DNA of 64,000 nucleotides from Poriferisodalis sp965204195 (GCF_965204195.1 NZ_OZ241975.1:1-64000), one strand, 5' to 3'. Shown: positions 39,992 to 47,499, counted from the first letter of the stretch. The notes: generated from the sequence alone by a model not told the origin. Made by a program: numbers and translations.

Positions 39992-40261
39992 ATGCTGACC
40001 CCCGTCCGGTCGTCGCAGTTCAAACGCGATGTCAGAACCACCAAGTCACGCGGCAAGGACTCCGCGAAACTGCGCGATGTGCTCCGGCTGCTCGTCAACC
40101 AGCAAGCGCTCCCATCGAGCTACCGCGACCACCCGCTGCGCGGCCCTTGGAAGGGCTACCGGGAATTGCATCTGGAGTCGGACTGGCTGCTGATCTATCG
40201 AATTCAGGGCACCGAGCTACGACTCGTGCGCACCGGCACGCACGCCGACCTCTTCGAGTAG
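39992..40261 (+). CDS. YafQ-family mRNA interferase toxin
   Basis: 89 residues with the RelE/YafQ fold. The family's active-site set is visible: His47 (DHPLRG), His60 and Asp64 (ELHLESDW), Trp65, Arg80, His84 and Phe88 (GTHADLF). Their spacing matches E. coli YafQ shifted by three residues. YafQ toxins cut mRNA in the ribosome during translation. The start ATG 39992 has no clear ribosome site, consistent with coupling to the antitoxin gene. All key residues are present, so the toxin looks functional. Confidence 0.88.
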   Translation: MLTPVRSSQFKRDVRTTKSRGKDSAKLRDVLRLLVNQQALPSSYRDHPLRGPWKGYRELHLESDWLLIYRIQGTELRLVRTGTHADLFE

Positions 40262-40461
40262 CGCACAGCACGTTCCCAACACCTGCCCCGACGACGTCGC
40301 GGCCGATCGGACGTGCGAGGCGCCGGCGCACGCCAGTGACAGCGGCAGTCAGGCTGCGCTTGGCGACCGCCCCCGAACAGCGGGCATCTGATCGGCCGCT
40401 GCGGCTCAAGCCGGCGGCGCGTGGCCGCCGTGGTGGATTGCGCTACAGTGGCGTCACTGCT

Positions 40462-40494
40462 CCCCGCCTTCCCGGTTCGCCGGGAATGGCGGGG
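40462..40494. terminator. GC-rich hairpin after the toxin gene
   Basis: CCCCGCC-TTCCCGG, loop TTCG, CCGGGAA-T-GGCGGGG forms a 14-bp stem with one bulged T. No T run follows on the plus strand. It may end the toxin-antitoxin transcript or insulate the promoter at 40547. Confidence 0.4.
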
Positions 40495-40546
40495 CATATT
40501 CGTTAGGGGCTGCTGTGGCGCACGGACCAGCTGGCAGCGGCGTCCG

Positions 40547-40552
40547 TAAACT
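40547..40552 (+). promoter_or_regulatory. TAAACT -10 box for a leaderless gene
   Basis: TAAACT is followed by 7 nt and then GTG 40560, so transcription would begin at or next to the start codon. This also picks GTG 40560 over the in-frame start at 40515. Confidence 0.5.
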
Positions 40553-40559
40553 CTGTGCC

Positions 40560-40871
40560 GTGAGCACTACCGGCTTTTGGCGTCCTGTGGAGATCCCCGA
40601 CGATCTCGGGGAGCGCCCTGTCGCGGTCCGAAGCGGCCGGGTGAAGCTGCCGAATCACATCGCTTGGAGCGGTCAGGGCGAGTACGACCTCGATGACCCG
40701 CGGGGCCGCGAGCGCGTGTACGAACTGGTCATGACTGAAGGCAGCGAGGAGGACGTGCGCGCTTGCATCGACCTGGACGTGCTGCTGGGCATGTGGGACA
40801 CGATGTGGCTCGCCCCCCATGTGCGCGACCAGTGGGCCGAGCACCTGCGCTCTCGCGGCCTGATCGTCTAG
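40560..40871 (+). CDS. Hypothetical acidic protein (103 aa)
   Basis: Start GTG 40560 (VSTTGFWRPVEIP...) is chosen for its leaderless promoter. A longer form from 40515 adds 15 residues of no clear character. The protein is soluble, with no membrane segment or signal. It contains QGEYDLDDPRGRERVYELVM and a tryptophan-rich C-terminus (LLGMWDTMWLAPHVRDQW). I do not recognise the family. Its 3' end overlaps by 4 nt the 3' end of the convergent minus-strand gene at 40868. Confidence 0.6.
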   Translation: MSTTGFWRPVEIPDDLGERPVAVRSGRVKLPNHIAWSGQGEYDLDDPRGRERVYELVMTEGSEEDVRACIDLDVLLGMWDTMWLAPHVRDQWAEHLRSRGLIV

Positions 40872-41284
40872 CGCGTGCTCACCCCGCTGCAGCAGCGCAT
40901 CTGCCGCCTCGTCGGCTCCCTGCCCGAAGCCGGAGCCGTGGTCGGCGCCGGTCGCACGAAGTCGTACGTGAAGACCGCCTCTCCGTCCGCGGTTGCGAGC
41001 ACGTAGGCACTCTGCGTGTTCCGCAGGTGCCTCGACTCGTCGTCGAGCGTCAGCGTGCGAAAGATGCGCAAACCGAAGCGAGCCTGCTTCTGCGAGACCG
41101 TCAGCGGGACGAGATTGTCCAGAGCGCCCGAGTCTTGCCTCCCGTAGCGGATGATCGCGTTTCCGTTCGGGTCGATCCAAGACGAGAGGCGGATTCCATT
41201 CGTAACGGTCCCGTTGAGCAGACCCGTGATTTCTGCGGCGAAATCGCGGGCCTGCCTCTCTAGGTCACTCCGCAGGCGGGTCAA
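40868..41284 (-). CDS. Hypothetical protein, second gene of a two-gene module
   Basis: About 138 residues if started at TTG 41284, overlapping the end of the upstream gene by 20 nt. The frame is open further upstream, to a GTG-type start near 41392, so the start is uncertain. The core (SSWIDPNGNAIIRYGRQDSG ... FGLRIFRTLTLDDESRHLRN ... AYVLATADGEAVFTYDF) looks like a soluble alpha/beta protein. No family was recognised. The small acidic partner just upstream gives a toxin-antitoxin-like layout, but no toxin motif is visible. Confidence 0.55.
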   Translation of the reverse strand: MTRLRSDLERQARDFAAEITGLLNGTVTNGIRLSSWIDPNGNAIIRYGRQDSGALDNLVPLTVSQKQARFGLRIFRTLTLDDESRHLRNTQSAYVLATADGEAVFTYDFVRPAPTTAPASGREPTRRQMRCCSGVSTR

Positions 41285-41510
41285 AGGACGAGACGAGGAA
41301 CCACATGCGTCGAGCGAGCTCACTTGTGAAGTCACCCGTCGCGGCTTGCTGGTCGAGCTCCTCGCGCGTGCAGCCAGCGGCGTCGAGCGCACCGCTCACG
41401 AGTTCGTCGACGTCGCCATCGCTGAGGTGCACAACCTCGATTTCGGCGGGGTCGGCTGCGTAGCTGGGTGGTTCGTCCAAGGTACGGCCAGCGACCGTTA
41501 CGGCAGTCAT
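41265..41510 (-). CDS. Small acidic hypothetical protein (81 aa)
   Basis: ATG 41510 has AGGAA 7 nt upstream. The protein is strongly acidic (DPAEIEVVHLSDGDVDELV, then TREELDQQAATGDFTSELA) and ends in FDPPAE. Its stop overlaps the likely start of the next gene, so translation is probably coupled. Size, charge and position would fit an antitoxin or chaperone for the downstream protein, but that is inference. The 41511-41714 spacer upstream shows no gene. Confidence 0.55.
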   Translation of the reverse strand: MTAVTVAGRTLDEPPSYAADPAEIEVVHLSDGDVDELVSGALDAAGCTREELDQQAATGDFTSELARRMWFLVSSFDPPAE

Positions 41511-41714
41511 TGTGCTGTTCCTGTGTCGGGTTCGGCGGCACTCATCACGCCGCCTGCGGCGACTCTGTGGGAGTCGTTGTTCCAAAGGGTATTCCCGGGG
41601 TGGGCTGCTTCACGATCTCAGTGAGTTGAACGGTTGCCTCAGCAGTTCTGCGCTCCTTAAGGATCGGACCCCCAGAGCCTGCGCGAGACCCAGGGTGAAT
41701 CACCCCAAGGCGAG

Positions 41715-42272
41715 TCAGGCCTGTTCGTCGAGCAGTTCGGCCAGATCGTCTTGGACACCCAACTCGGCTGCCCATCGGTGCATGTAGCTGACGTCGAGAT
41801 CGTTGACGGCAGCGATTTCGACGCAGTCTCGCCATTGGAGCTCAGAGCGCGACTCCAAGCGCCACCGGAGCTTGGCCAACACGATGTCTTCGGGCGCGGC
41901 GATCCATGTCTCGATTCCGAGAACTTCAGCGCGGACGCGCCGAGCAATGCGGGACTGGGTGAACGCGTCTTCCGACGGAACGGCGAAGATGTCGACCTTG
42001 CCGCCGCTTTGGGGATGAAGGACGTTGAAGGTGCCTCCGGAGGTGACCGCCCGACGGGCCTCTGACTCCGGGAAGTAGACCTCGCTTCCCCGAAGCGCTT
42101 CGAGCACCGCCTCGCCCGAATCGGGCACCAGCAGGACCACGATGTCCACATCGCGAGTCATCCGGGGAGTCCCCCACGCCGCCGCGGCTGTTGAGCCGAC
42201 CACGACGTAGTCCAGACCGGCAGACTCAAGGGCATGGACCGTGCGCTCCAGCGCGGCTGTGAGATCGATCAG
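41715..42272 (-). CDS. Nucleotidyltransferase-fold protein (AbiEii/MNT-like)
   Basis: The core VVVGSTAAAAWGTPRMTRDVDIVV has the GS...DxD signature of polymerase-beta-type nucleotidyltransferases, and a later VDIF may supply the third acidic residue. Family members usually begin about 20 residues before this motif. The frame upstream (LIDLTAALERTVHALESAGL) fits that, but its only start candidates are CTG 42272 or ATT 42275; the first standard codon, GTG 42203, would cut into the fold. CTG 42272 overlaps the stop of the upstream gene (42269-42271), suggesting translational coupling and a non-standard start. Such proteins often act as antitoxins or toxins in two-gene defence modules; the role here is unproven. 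Confidence 0.7.
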   Translation of the reverse strand: MIDLTAALERTVHALESAGLDYVVVGSTAAAAWGTPRMTRDVDIVVLLVPDSGEAVLEALRGSEVYFPESEARRAVTSGGTFNVLHPQSGGKVDIFAVPSEDAFTQSRIARRVRAEVLGIETWIAAPEDIVLAKLRWRLESRSELQWRDCVEIAAVNDLDVSYMHRWAAELGVQDDLAELLDEQA

Positions 42273-42574
42273 AATTCGATTCCCACCGACTCAGGCCAGA
42301 CTTCGCCGGCGAGCTCAGGGCCATAGCGGGCAACGACAAGACCCAAGAAGACCTCGCTGTCGTCGTAATCGGGGTGGCGCATCCGCACCGACCTCTCCTC
42401 CATGGCCGCGCCCGCCACGTTGAGCTGACGCCATTCCTCGAGGCGCTGCGCAATTGTGCGGGCGCGGACGGCGTCCATCTGACGCCGCCAAACGTGATCA
42501 GGCGTGTCCGCCGGACGCCCGGAGGGATTGCGGCGCACCGTCACAACCCGAATCGTACTGAACCCCTGTGACAT
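42269..42574 (-). CDS. Hypothetical partner of the nucleotidyltransferase (101 aa)
   Basis: ATG 42574 opens a 101-residue frame. The first 30 residues are basic and of doubtful coding character. The rest (MDAVRARTIAQRLEEWRQLN ... MRHPDYDDSEVFLGLVVARY) is helical and protein-like, so an internal start is possible. It ends in TGA overlapping the next gene by 3-4 nt. I do not recognise the family. Context suggests it works with the nucleotidyltransferase. Confidence 0.5.
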   Translation of the reverse strand: MSQGFSTIRVVTVRRNPSGRPADTPDHVWRRQMDAVRARTIAQRLEEWRQLNVAGAAMEERSVRMRHPDYDDSEVFLGLVVARYGPELAGEVWPESVGIEF

Positions 42575-42767
42575 CCATCCCTATCCCCCAACGGGCGAAC
42601 CCAGCGGTGACACACCCAGTTGAGTCCCGGGTAGTGGTGTATGGAGGGGGGCATCCCTTGGGCGCGTGATCACCGCGTCTACCTCTGGAAGTAACGACTC
42701 ATCCAGAGAGGCAGCAGAGGTACCCCGATCGGAATCGAACGCTCCTTAGAAGGTTGAGGCGGCTCGC

Positions 42768-42773
42768 TAGTCT
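42768..42773 (+). promoter_or_regulatory. TAGTCT -10 box for a leaderless gene
   Basis: TAGTCT is followed by 7 nt and GTG 42781, the same spacing as at 40547. No good -35 element was seen. The 42575-42767 spacer otherwise shows nothing supported. Confidence 0.5.
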
Positions 42774-42780
42774 GCACCCC

Positions 42781-43869
42781 GTGTCAGGTCCGACTCGCGA
42801 GGAGCAGATGCCGCCCGACGGCAAGATCACTGAGCTCGCGCCGGACGTGCGCCGGCTGCAGCTGCCGATGTCGATGCCCGGTCTCGGGCATGTGAACTGC
42901 TACATCCTCGACGACGATCGCGGCGCCGCCCTCGTCGATCCCGGCCTGCCGGGCCCGGCCAACTGGAAAGCGCTCATGGCAGGGCTGGCCGAAGCCGAAG
43001 TGCCGCCGGAGCGCATCCACTCGATCATCGTCACCCACAGCCATCCGGATCACTTCGGGGCGGCAGGCCGTTTCGTCCGCGAGTACGGCGCCGACCTGGT
43101 GACCCATCGCACGTTCCGGCTGTGGTGGGACACCGCCGATGAAGACGAGGAAGCCCTGGAGCAGGTGTCGTCCGACGGGGAGAACAACGAGCTCGTGGCC
43201 GACCCCGTGTACGGCGGGCGCGATACCGGACCGGGCGGCCCCACGCCATGGGGCGGCCAGCGCTACAAGATGCCCATCCGGGCCAAGCTCGGCTACTGGG
43301 CGATGCGCAACGGGTGGGGCGGGCGCTGGTTCGCCACCCCTCAGCCCACGTACCACGTCGAAGACGCCGACCGGATCAAGCTGGCGCGGCGCGAGTTCGT
43401 GGCAGTGCACACGCCCGGGCACACCATCGACCACCTGTGCCTGTTCGATCCCGAGGGCGGGCTGATGATCTGCGGCGACCATGTCCTGCCCACGATCACG
43501 CCGCACATCTCGGGGATCACCACCGCGCGTGACCCGCTCAAGGACTTCTTCACCAGCCTCGACCGGGTCGCCAGCTTCGACGGCGTCACCATGGGCTTGC
43601 CGGCCCATGGCCAGCCGTTCACCGACCTGTCGGGACGGGTGGAGGACATCAAGCGTCACCACAACGAGCGCCTCGACCTGCTTCGCACCTCCTCGGACCG
43701 GCTCGGCCGAGCCCCCGTGCAGGACTACATGAAGCAGCTGTTCAAGGAGCGTTCGTGGGGCCCGATGGCCGAGTCGGAGACGTTCGCTCACCTGGAGCAT
43801 CTGCGCTACATCGGCGAAGTCAATGTCTCCCGGCGGGCCGACGACGTCCTCGAATACGAGTTCGACTGA
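42781..43869 (+). CDS. Metallo-beta-lactamase-fold hydrolase (glyoxalase II-like)
   Basis: 362 residues from GTG 42781 (leaderless promoter). ATG 42808, preceded by GAGGAG, is the alternative start. The MBL-fold motifs are complete: THSHPDHFG binds the two metals, a later HTPGHTIDHLC supplies the next histidine, GDHVLP the bridging aspartate, and a C-terminal GLPAHGQPF the last histidine. An insert of about 70 residues (DEDEEALEQVSSDGENNEL to the PQPTYHVED segment) lies between the first and second metal motifs. The C-terminal helical region (LDLLRTSSDRLGRAPVQDYM) is typical of the LACTB2-like branch. It is cytoplasmic; the substrate is unknown. Confidence 0.82.
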   Translation: MSGPTREEQMPPDGKITELAPDVRRLQLPMSMPGLGHVNCYILDDDRGAALVDPGLPGPANWKALMAGLAEAEVPPERIHSIIVTHSHPDHFGAAGRFVREYGADLVTHRTFRLWWDTADEDEEALEQVSSDGENNELVADPVYGGRDTGPGGPTPWGGQRYKMPIRAKLGYWAMRNGWGGRWFATPQPTYHVEDADRIKLARREFVAVHTPGHTIDHLCLFDPEGGLMICGDHVLPTITPHISGITTARDPLKDFFTSLDRVASFDGVTMGLPAHGQPFTDLSGRVEDIKRHHNERLDLLRTSSDRLGRAPVQDYMKQLFKERSWGPMAESETFAHLEHLRYIGEVNVSRRADDVLEYEFD

Positions 43870-43981
43870 AAATAACTTGACACGGCCTGCCGCGACGTGG
43901 TGCTGTTGGCGCCGCTGCGGCCTATCGTCGGGTATCCGCAGCTGGCCACCAGCCCCGACCTTTCGTCCGATTGGATCCCCA

Positions 43982-44224
43982 ATGTTCGATCACGGCGCCT
44001 ACACCACAGCGCGTGCCTGCGGGTATCGCGTACGGGTGCCGGCAACTGGCGTGCGCTGTTGGCGGGCCGTCACGCGCATGCGGGAGCGCGGCACGGCCAT
44101 CGGTCGGCTCGCGGCGGTGGGTCCCATGCCGGTCATGTACCAGCATGCGGTGCGCGGTCACGGTGCCAACCCGACGCCAACGACCAAGCGTCACCGCCTG
44201 CGGCCCTCGGAGTATCTGATGTAG
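43982..44224 (+). CDS. Possible small protein (80 aa) of unknown function
   Basis: ATG 43982 to TAG 44224. The third codon positions are strongly GC-rich, as expected for a real gene here, and a strong terminator follows 25 bp later. The protein is basic (YRVRVPATGVRCWRAVTRM ... TKRHRLRPSEYLM) and matches no family I know. No ribosome site is visible. A TTGACA hexamer at 43877-43882 could start a transcript. The rest of 43870-44360 contains only this ORF and the terminator. Confidence 0.35.
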   Translation: MFDHGAYTTARACGYRVRVPATGVRCWRAVTRMRERGTAIGRLAAVGPMPVMYQHAVRGHGANPTPTTKRHRLRPSEYLM

Positions 44225-44249
44225 TCCACTGAGACACCAGAACTCTCCG

Positions 44250-44281
44250 AACGGCCGCTGGGACAACCCGGCGGCCGTTTT
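44250..44281 (+). terminator. Intrinsic terminator
   Basis: AACGGCCGC-T-GGG, loop ACAA, CCC-G-GCGGCCGTT, then TTTT (44278-44281). The 13-bp stem with one wobble pair and U tract is a textbook intrinsic terminator. It separates the 43-44 kb genes from whiB. Confidence 0.8.
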
Positions 44282-44360
44282 GCGTTTCCGGTGCACGCAC
44301 CGACACCGCTGCCCGTGAACCACAACCACTTCGCAACCCACAGCACACAGGAGAAAGCTC

Positions 44361-44714
44361 ATGCTGGAACTGGTCATCGACAACACCAACAGCACAGCGG
44401 CCCTCACCAATGAGGGCTGGCGCGCACGGGGTCGCTGCCGCGATCTCGTGGGCACCCTGACGCCGCTGTTCTTCTCGGAGAACTTCTACGAGATCGCCCG
44501 CGCCAAGGCCATCTGCGCGGCATGCCCGGTGGTGAGCGAGTGCTTCGACGCCGCCAAAGCACGCCACGAGCCATGGGGCGTGTGGGGCGGCGAGCTCTTC
44601 GAGAACGGGCGCGTCTGCAGGGACAAACGCCCGCGCGGCCGGCCGCCCAGAAGCGGCCACCCGCAATTCGTGATCGAGGAGGTGCCGCTGCCTCCCGACT
44701 TGGCCCGCGCCTGA
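44361..44714 (+). CDS. WhiB-family iron-sulfur transcription factor
   Basis: 117 residues with AGGAG 7 nt before the ATG. Four cysteines that would bind a [4Fe-4S] cluster are at 26, 52, 55 and 61 (C...CAACPVVSEC). The GVWGG turn at 73-77 is the family's hallmark, and a basic tail (KRPRGRPPR) is the likely DNA contact. WhiB proteins occur only in Actinobacteria and their phages and bind the primary sigma factor. No target can be read from the sequence. The tail after residue 95 (QFVIEEVPLPPDLARA) is acidic and unusual. Confidence 0.9.
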   Translation: MLELVIDNTNSTAALTNEGWRARGRCRDLVGTLTPLFFSENFYEIARAKAICAACPVVSECFDAAKARHEPWGVWGGELFENGRVCRDKRPRGRPPRSGHPQFVIEEVPLPPDLARA

Positions 44715-45073
44715 GTCTTCCCCTGCTCAGGCGCGTCCTCCGAGTGGACCCAGCTTCTGCGACGGGTCCCTCCGCTGGGTCTGCCGACCCCCTCCGGCAA
44801 ACCCGGCACCCAGGGCCTGCACTGCCCCCGCAGGCCTCATCAAGACGGCCCGCCCCGGTGAACTGAGGCTGCCCGAAATGGGCGGCTGGCAGCCCCGGGG
44901 CGGGCCGTCGAGCGGTGATGCGATGCGGCCGTCGACACCCGCGCTAGCTGTTTCCCGCTCTTGTTCCCCATCCTCATGTGATTGGGCTCACGGGCCGCTC
45001 AGGCCACGGCTTCGCCATGCGGCTCAGCCTCCGAATCAATCGCCGCGAGGGGCGCAAGTAGCCTCGCCCCTGC
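44715..45073. other. Gene-free spacer between whiB and tlpA-like gene
   Basis: 359 bp without a supported gene. It holds a large inverted repeat at 44844-44909, described separately. No clear promoter for the 45074 gene was found. Confidence 0.6.
44844..44909. repeat. 66-nt inverted repeat with nested hairpin
   Basis: Outer arms GACGGCCCGCCCCGG (44844-44858) and CCGGGGCGGGCCGTC (44895-44909) are a perfect 15-bp palindrome. The 36-nt interior contains a second hairpin, GCTGCCC-gaaat-GGGCGGC. No T run follows. It may be a terminator lacking a U tract, a cruciform, or a structured RNA. Confidence 0.6.
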
Positions 45074-45814
45074 ATGAAGTCACCGGGCGGCGCACGCTGG
45101 CGAGCACAGCTCACGGGCTGGCGCGGCGGCCTGTTCGCGTTGCTCGGCCTCTACGCACTCGGTGCGACCGTGTTCCTGCTGGCGGGCGGCGGTCAACCCG
45201 CCATGACCTCGCTAGTGGCGATGGAAGCTGAGGTCGAAGGCGGCGACGCTTCGGCCGACACCGGCCAAGCCACGTCGGTCGAGCCGGCCGCCGCCGGCGA
45301 GGCTGCAACCGGTGCGGCCGGATCGGTTTCCACAGCGGCCGCAGCGTCGGAACCGCCTCCGGATTGCAACGACATCGACCCCGTCGAACACAACGTGGAT
45401 CCAGGCCTGACGGGCGTGCACGCGCTGGACTTCGTGACGCTTGAAGAACAACCCGCAGCATTCGCTGGCTACGCAGGCTGCCCGCTCATCGTGAACTTCT
45501 TTGCATCGTGGTGCGTGCCCTGTGTCACCGAGATGCCCGACTTCGAACGCTTCTGGAATGAGCACGGCACGCAGGTCGCGGTGCTCGGCCTCGCGGCCAA
45601 CGATCGGCTGGAAGATGCCATCGCAACGGTGGCCGACCGCGGCGTGACCTACCCCACCGGGCTCGACGAGGGCGAGCTATTCATCGACTTCGGCGGGCTG
45701 GGCATGCCCACCACCGTGTTCGTGTCGCCCGAAGGCCAGATTCTCGAGACACACAGCGGCCTGCTCACCCTCGAAGACATCACCAGCCGAGCAGAGGAGC
45801 ACTTCGGCCTGTAG
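45074..45814 (+). CDS. Membrane-anchored thioredoxin-like protein (TlpA/ResA type)
   Basis: 246 residues. A single N-terminal membrane segment (LFALLGLYALGATVFLLAGG) is followed by an Ala/Glu/Ser-rich linker (45-95) and a thioredoxin fold outside the membrane. The redox motif is WCVPC (Cys147, Cys150), and the cis-proline is Pro212 (GMPTT). Such proteins reduce disulfides, often those of apocytochrome c or oxidase CuA sites. The neighbouring ccdA would supply electrons, and the CtaC encoded at 58 kb is a possible client. The gene ends inside a small hairpin repeat that leads to ccdA. Confidence 0.87.
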   Translation: MKSPGGARWRAQLTGWRGGLFALLGLYALGATVFLLAGGGQPAMTSLVAMEAEVEGGDASADTGQATSVEPAAAGEAATGAAGSVSTAAAASEPPPDCNDIDPVEHNVDPGLTGVHALDFVTLEEQPAAFAGYAGCPLIVNFFASWCVPCVTEMPDFERFWNEHGTQVAVLGLAANDRLEDAIATVADRGVTYPTGLDEGELFIDFGGLGMPTTVFVSPEGQILETHSGLLTLEDITSRAEEHFGL

Positions 45815-45860
45815 GCCGAAGCAACGACACAGCGGCCTGTAGGCCGAAGAAAGGACACAG
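45805..45860 (+). repeat. Two tandem 28-bp repeats between tlpA-like gene and ccdA
   Basis: Each copy begins CGGCCTGTAGGCCGAAG and ends GACACAG; copies are at 45805-45832 and 45833-45860 with two mismatches. Each contains a hairpin (CGGCC-TGTA-GGCCG). The first includes the stop codon of the upstream gene, and the second leads to the ccdA start region. Confidence 0.75.
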
Positions 45861-45866
45861 CGGCAT

Positions 45867-46784
45867 ATGAACAGCGCTCGACTCACTTTCGCCTTCACGG
45901 CGGGCATCGTGGCCACGGTGAACCCGTGCGGGTTCGCCATGCTGCCTGCGTACCTGTCGTTCTTCTTGGGTATCGACCGCCGCGCCAGCGAGGGCAGTCC
46001 GCGCGCTGGCGTCGGGCGGGCACTGGCCACCGGTGCCGTCGTCACCACCGGCATCGTGGTGGTTTTCGGCATCGTCGGCATCGCGCTGTCGGCGGGGCTG
46101 AGCGCCCTGCGCGACTACGTGCCGTGGGCGGCCATCGTGATCGGTATCGGGCTCATCGCACTCGGCGTCGCCATCCTCGCCGGCTTCCGCCTGACGGCAT
46201 ACCTGCCCAAGTTCGAGCGAGGCGCCTCGGGGCGCGACGTGCGCTCGCTGTTCCTGTTCGGGGTCAGCTACGCGGTGGCGTCGGTGTCATGCGGGCTGGC
46301 AACCTTCCTAGTGGTGGTCACCGCTTCGACCGGCGACGACAGCTTCGTCGGCGGCATCGTGTCGTTCGTGCTGTATGCGCTCGGCATGGGTCTGGTGCTC
46401 ACCTCGCTGGCCGTCAGCCTGGCGCTGGCTCGCGGCTGGCTGCTGAGCAAGCTCCGCGTGCTCATGCGCTACACCGACACGATCGCGGCAGTGCTGATGA
46501 TCGCCGCCGGTGCGTTCACCATCTGGTACTGGTTCATCGATCTGACCGACCGCGGCGGCGACGGACTGGTGGTGACGGTCGAACGGTGGAGCAGCAGCCT
46601 GAGCAACTGGGTGGCCTCGGTCGGCGGGTTGCGGCTGGGTCTCGTGATGAGCATTGTGCTCGCCATCGGGGGCATGGCAATGCTCGTGTCGGGGCGCGGC
46701 GGCGACGCCTCAGCGGTGCCGGACCTCGCCGACGAGTCCTCCGGGCCCGACCAAGCGGGCAGTGCCGCTGAGGTGCTGAACTAA
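45867..46784 (+). CDS. ccdA: CcdA-type thiol-disulfide electron transporter
   Basis: 305 residues with about six core membrane helices plus a C-terminal pair. The first helix has the conserved NPCGFAMLPAYL motif and the fourth has SVSCGLATF, giving the two membrane cysteines that relay electrons from cytoplasmic thioredoxin to the outside. It lies 52 bp after the thioredoxin-like gene, a standard cytochrome c maturation pairing. The ribosome site (AAAGGA) is 11 nt away, somewhat far. The C-terminal region with an extra helix (LRLGLVMSIVLAIGGMAMLV) and a hydrophilic tail is longer than in minimal CcdA. Confidence 0.87.
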   Translation: MNSARLTFAFTAGIVATVNPCGFAMLPAYLSFFLGIDRRASEGSPRAGVGRALATGAVVTTGIVVVFGIVGIALSAGLSALRDYVPWAAIVIGIGLIALGVAILAGFRLTAYLPKFERGASGRDVRSLFLFGVSYAVASVSCGLATFLVVVTASTGDDSFVGGIVSFVLYALGMGLVLTSLAVSLALARGWLLSKLRVLMRYTDTIAAVLMIAAGAFTIWYWFIDLTDRGGDGLVVTVERWSSSLSNWVASVGGLRLGLVMSIVLAIGGMAMLVSGRGGDASAVPDLADESSGPDQAGSAAEVLN

Positions 46785-46790
46785 GCCACC

Positions 46791-47489
46791 GTGGCACTGC
46801 ACCTGAAGGACCGCACGCTCCTCGATGCTGAGCGGCCATTTGCCGAGCTGCTCGCCCGGCCAGGTGTGACCGAAATGCTGCAACTCCGTTCGCGATTCGG
46901 CTTCATGGCCTTCCACGGCGGGTGGCTCGAAGAGGTCACCGACGACATCGCCGCAGCAGCAGCCGAGCGCAGCGGCGCATCGGTGTACGCGTGCCTGCAG
47001 GGTCCCAACGATCAGTGGCACCTGCCCAGCCACTGTTTCGATCCCGCCGACTCGCCGGTGCTGCGCGAATTCCTCGACCACGTCGACGTCGTGGTCGCGG
47101 TCCACGGCTTCGGCAGCCCCCGCTTGCTGCGAGCGGTGCTGCTGGGCGGGCGCAACCGGACACTCGCGGCCCACGTCGCGGTGCACTTGATCGGGCGGCT
47201 GCCGCACTACGAGGTTCTTCACCGTCTCGACGAGATCCCCAAGACGCTGGCCGGCCAGCACCCGCGCAACCCCTGCAACCTGCCCCGTGGCGGCGGCGTC
47301 CAGATCGAGTTGCCGCCGCGCATCCGCGGCAAGAGCCCGATGTGGACGGGATTCCGCGGCCCCGGACGGGTGCCCCATCACGAGGCACTCATCGAAGGCT
47401 TGGCCGCGGCGGCGCGTGCATGGACGGCCTCGGAGAATTCACACGGCACCGGCAGCGAGCTGGTGCCCGAGCCTGCTCTGGCCGACTGA
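46791..47489 (+). CDS. Poly-gamma-glutamate hydrolase-family protein
   Basis: 232 residues from GTG 46791, 6 nt after ccdA. The family's zinc-site motif FMAFHGGWLEEVTDDIA (His42 onward) is near the N-terminus. A DVVVAVHGF segment follows, and the HPRNPCNLPRGGGVQIELP block matches the conserved C-terminal NxxNxxxxGGVQIEL region. Members are known from phages that degrade poly-gamma-glutamate capsules and from bacterial chromosomes. No signal peptide is present, so it appears cytoplasmic. Tight linkage to ccdA and crcB suggests a housekeeping or modified role here, not a phage gene. The substrate is unproven. Confidence 0.75.
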   Translation: MALHLKDRTLLDAERPFAELLARPGVTEMLQLRSRFGFMAFHGGWLEEVTDDIAAAAAERSGASVYACLQGPNDQWHLPSHCFDPADSPVLREFLDHVDVVVAVHGFGSPRLLRAVLLGGRNRTLAAHVAVHLIGRLPHYEVLHRLDEIPKTLAGQHPRNPCNLPRGGGVQIELPPRIRGKSPMWTGFRGPGRVPHHEALIEGLAAAARAWTASENSHGTGSELVPEPALAD

Positions 47490-47499
47490 GACGCCCTCG

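Noticed and set aside
42731..42751. tRNA gene suggested by GTTCGATTCC on the minus strand
   Set aside because: The flanking bases do not form a T stem, and no anticodon or acceptor stem can be drawn.
46791..47489. Prophage remnant because of the poly-gamma-glutamate hydrolase family
   Set aside because: No other phage genes, attachment sites or composition change nearby; the gene sits tightly within a chromosomal operon.
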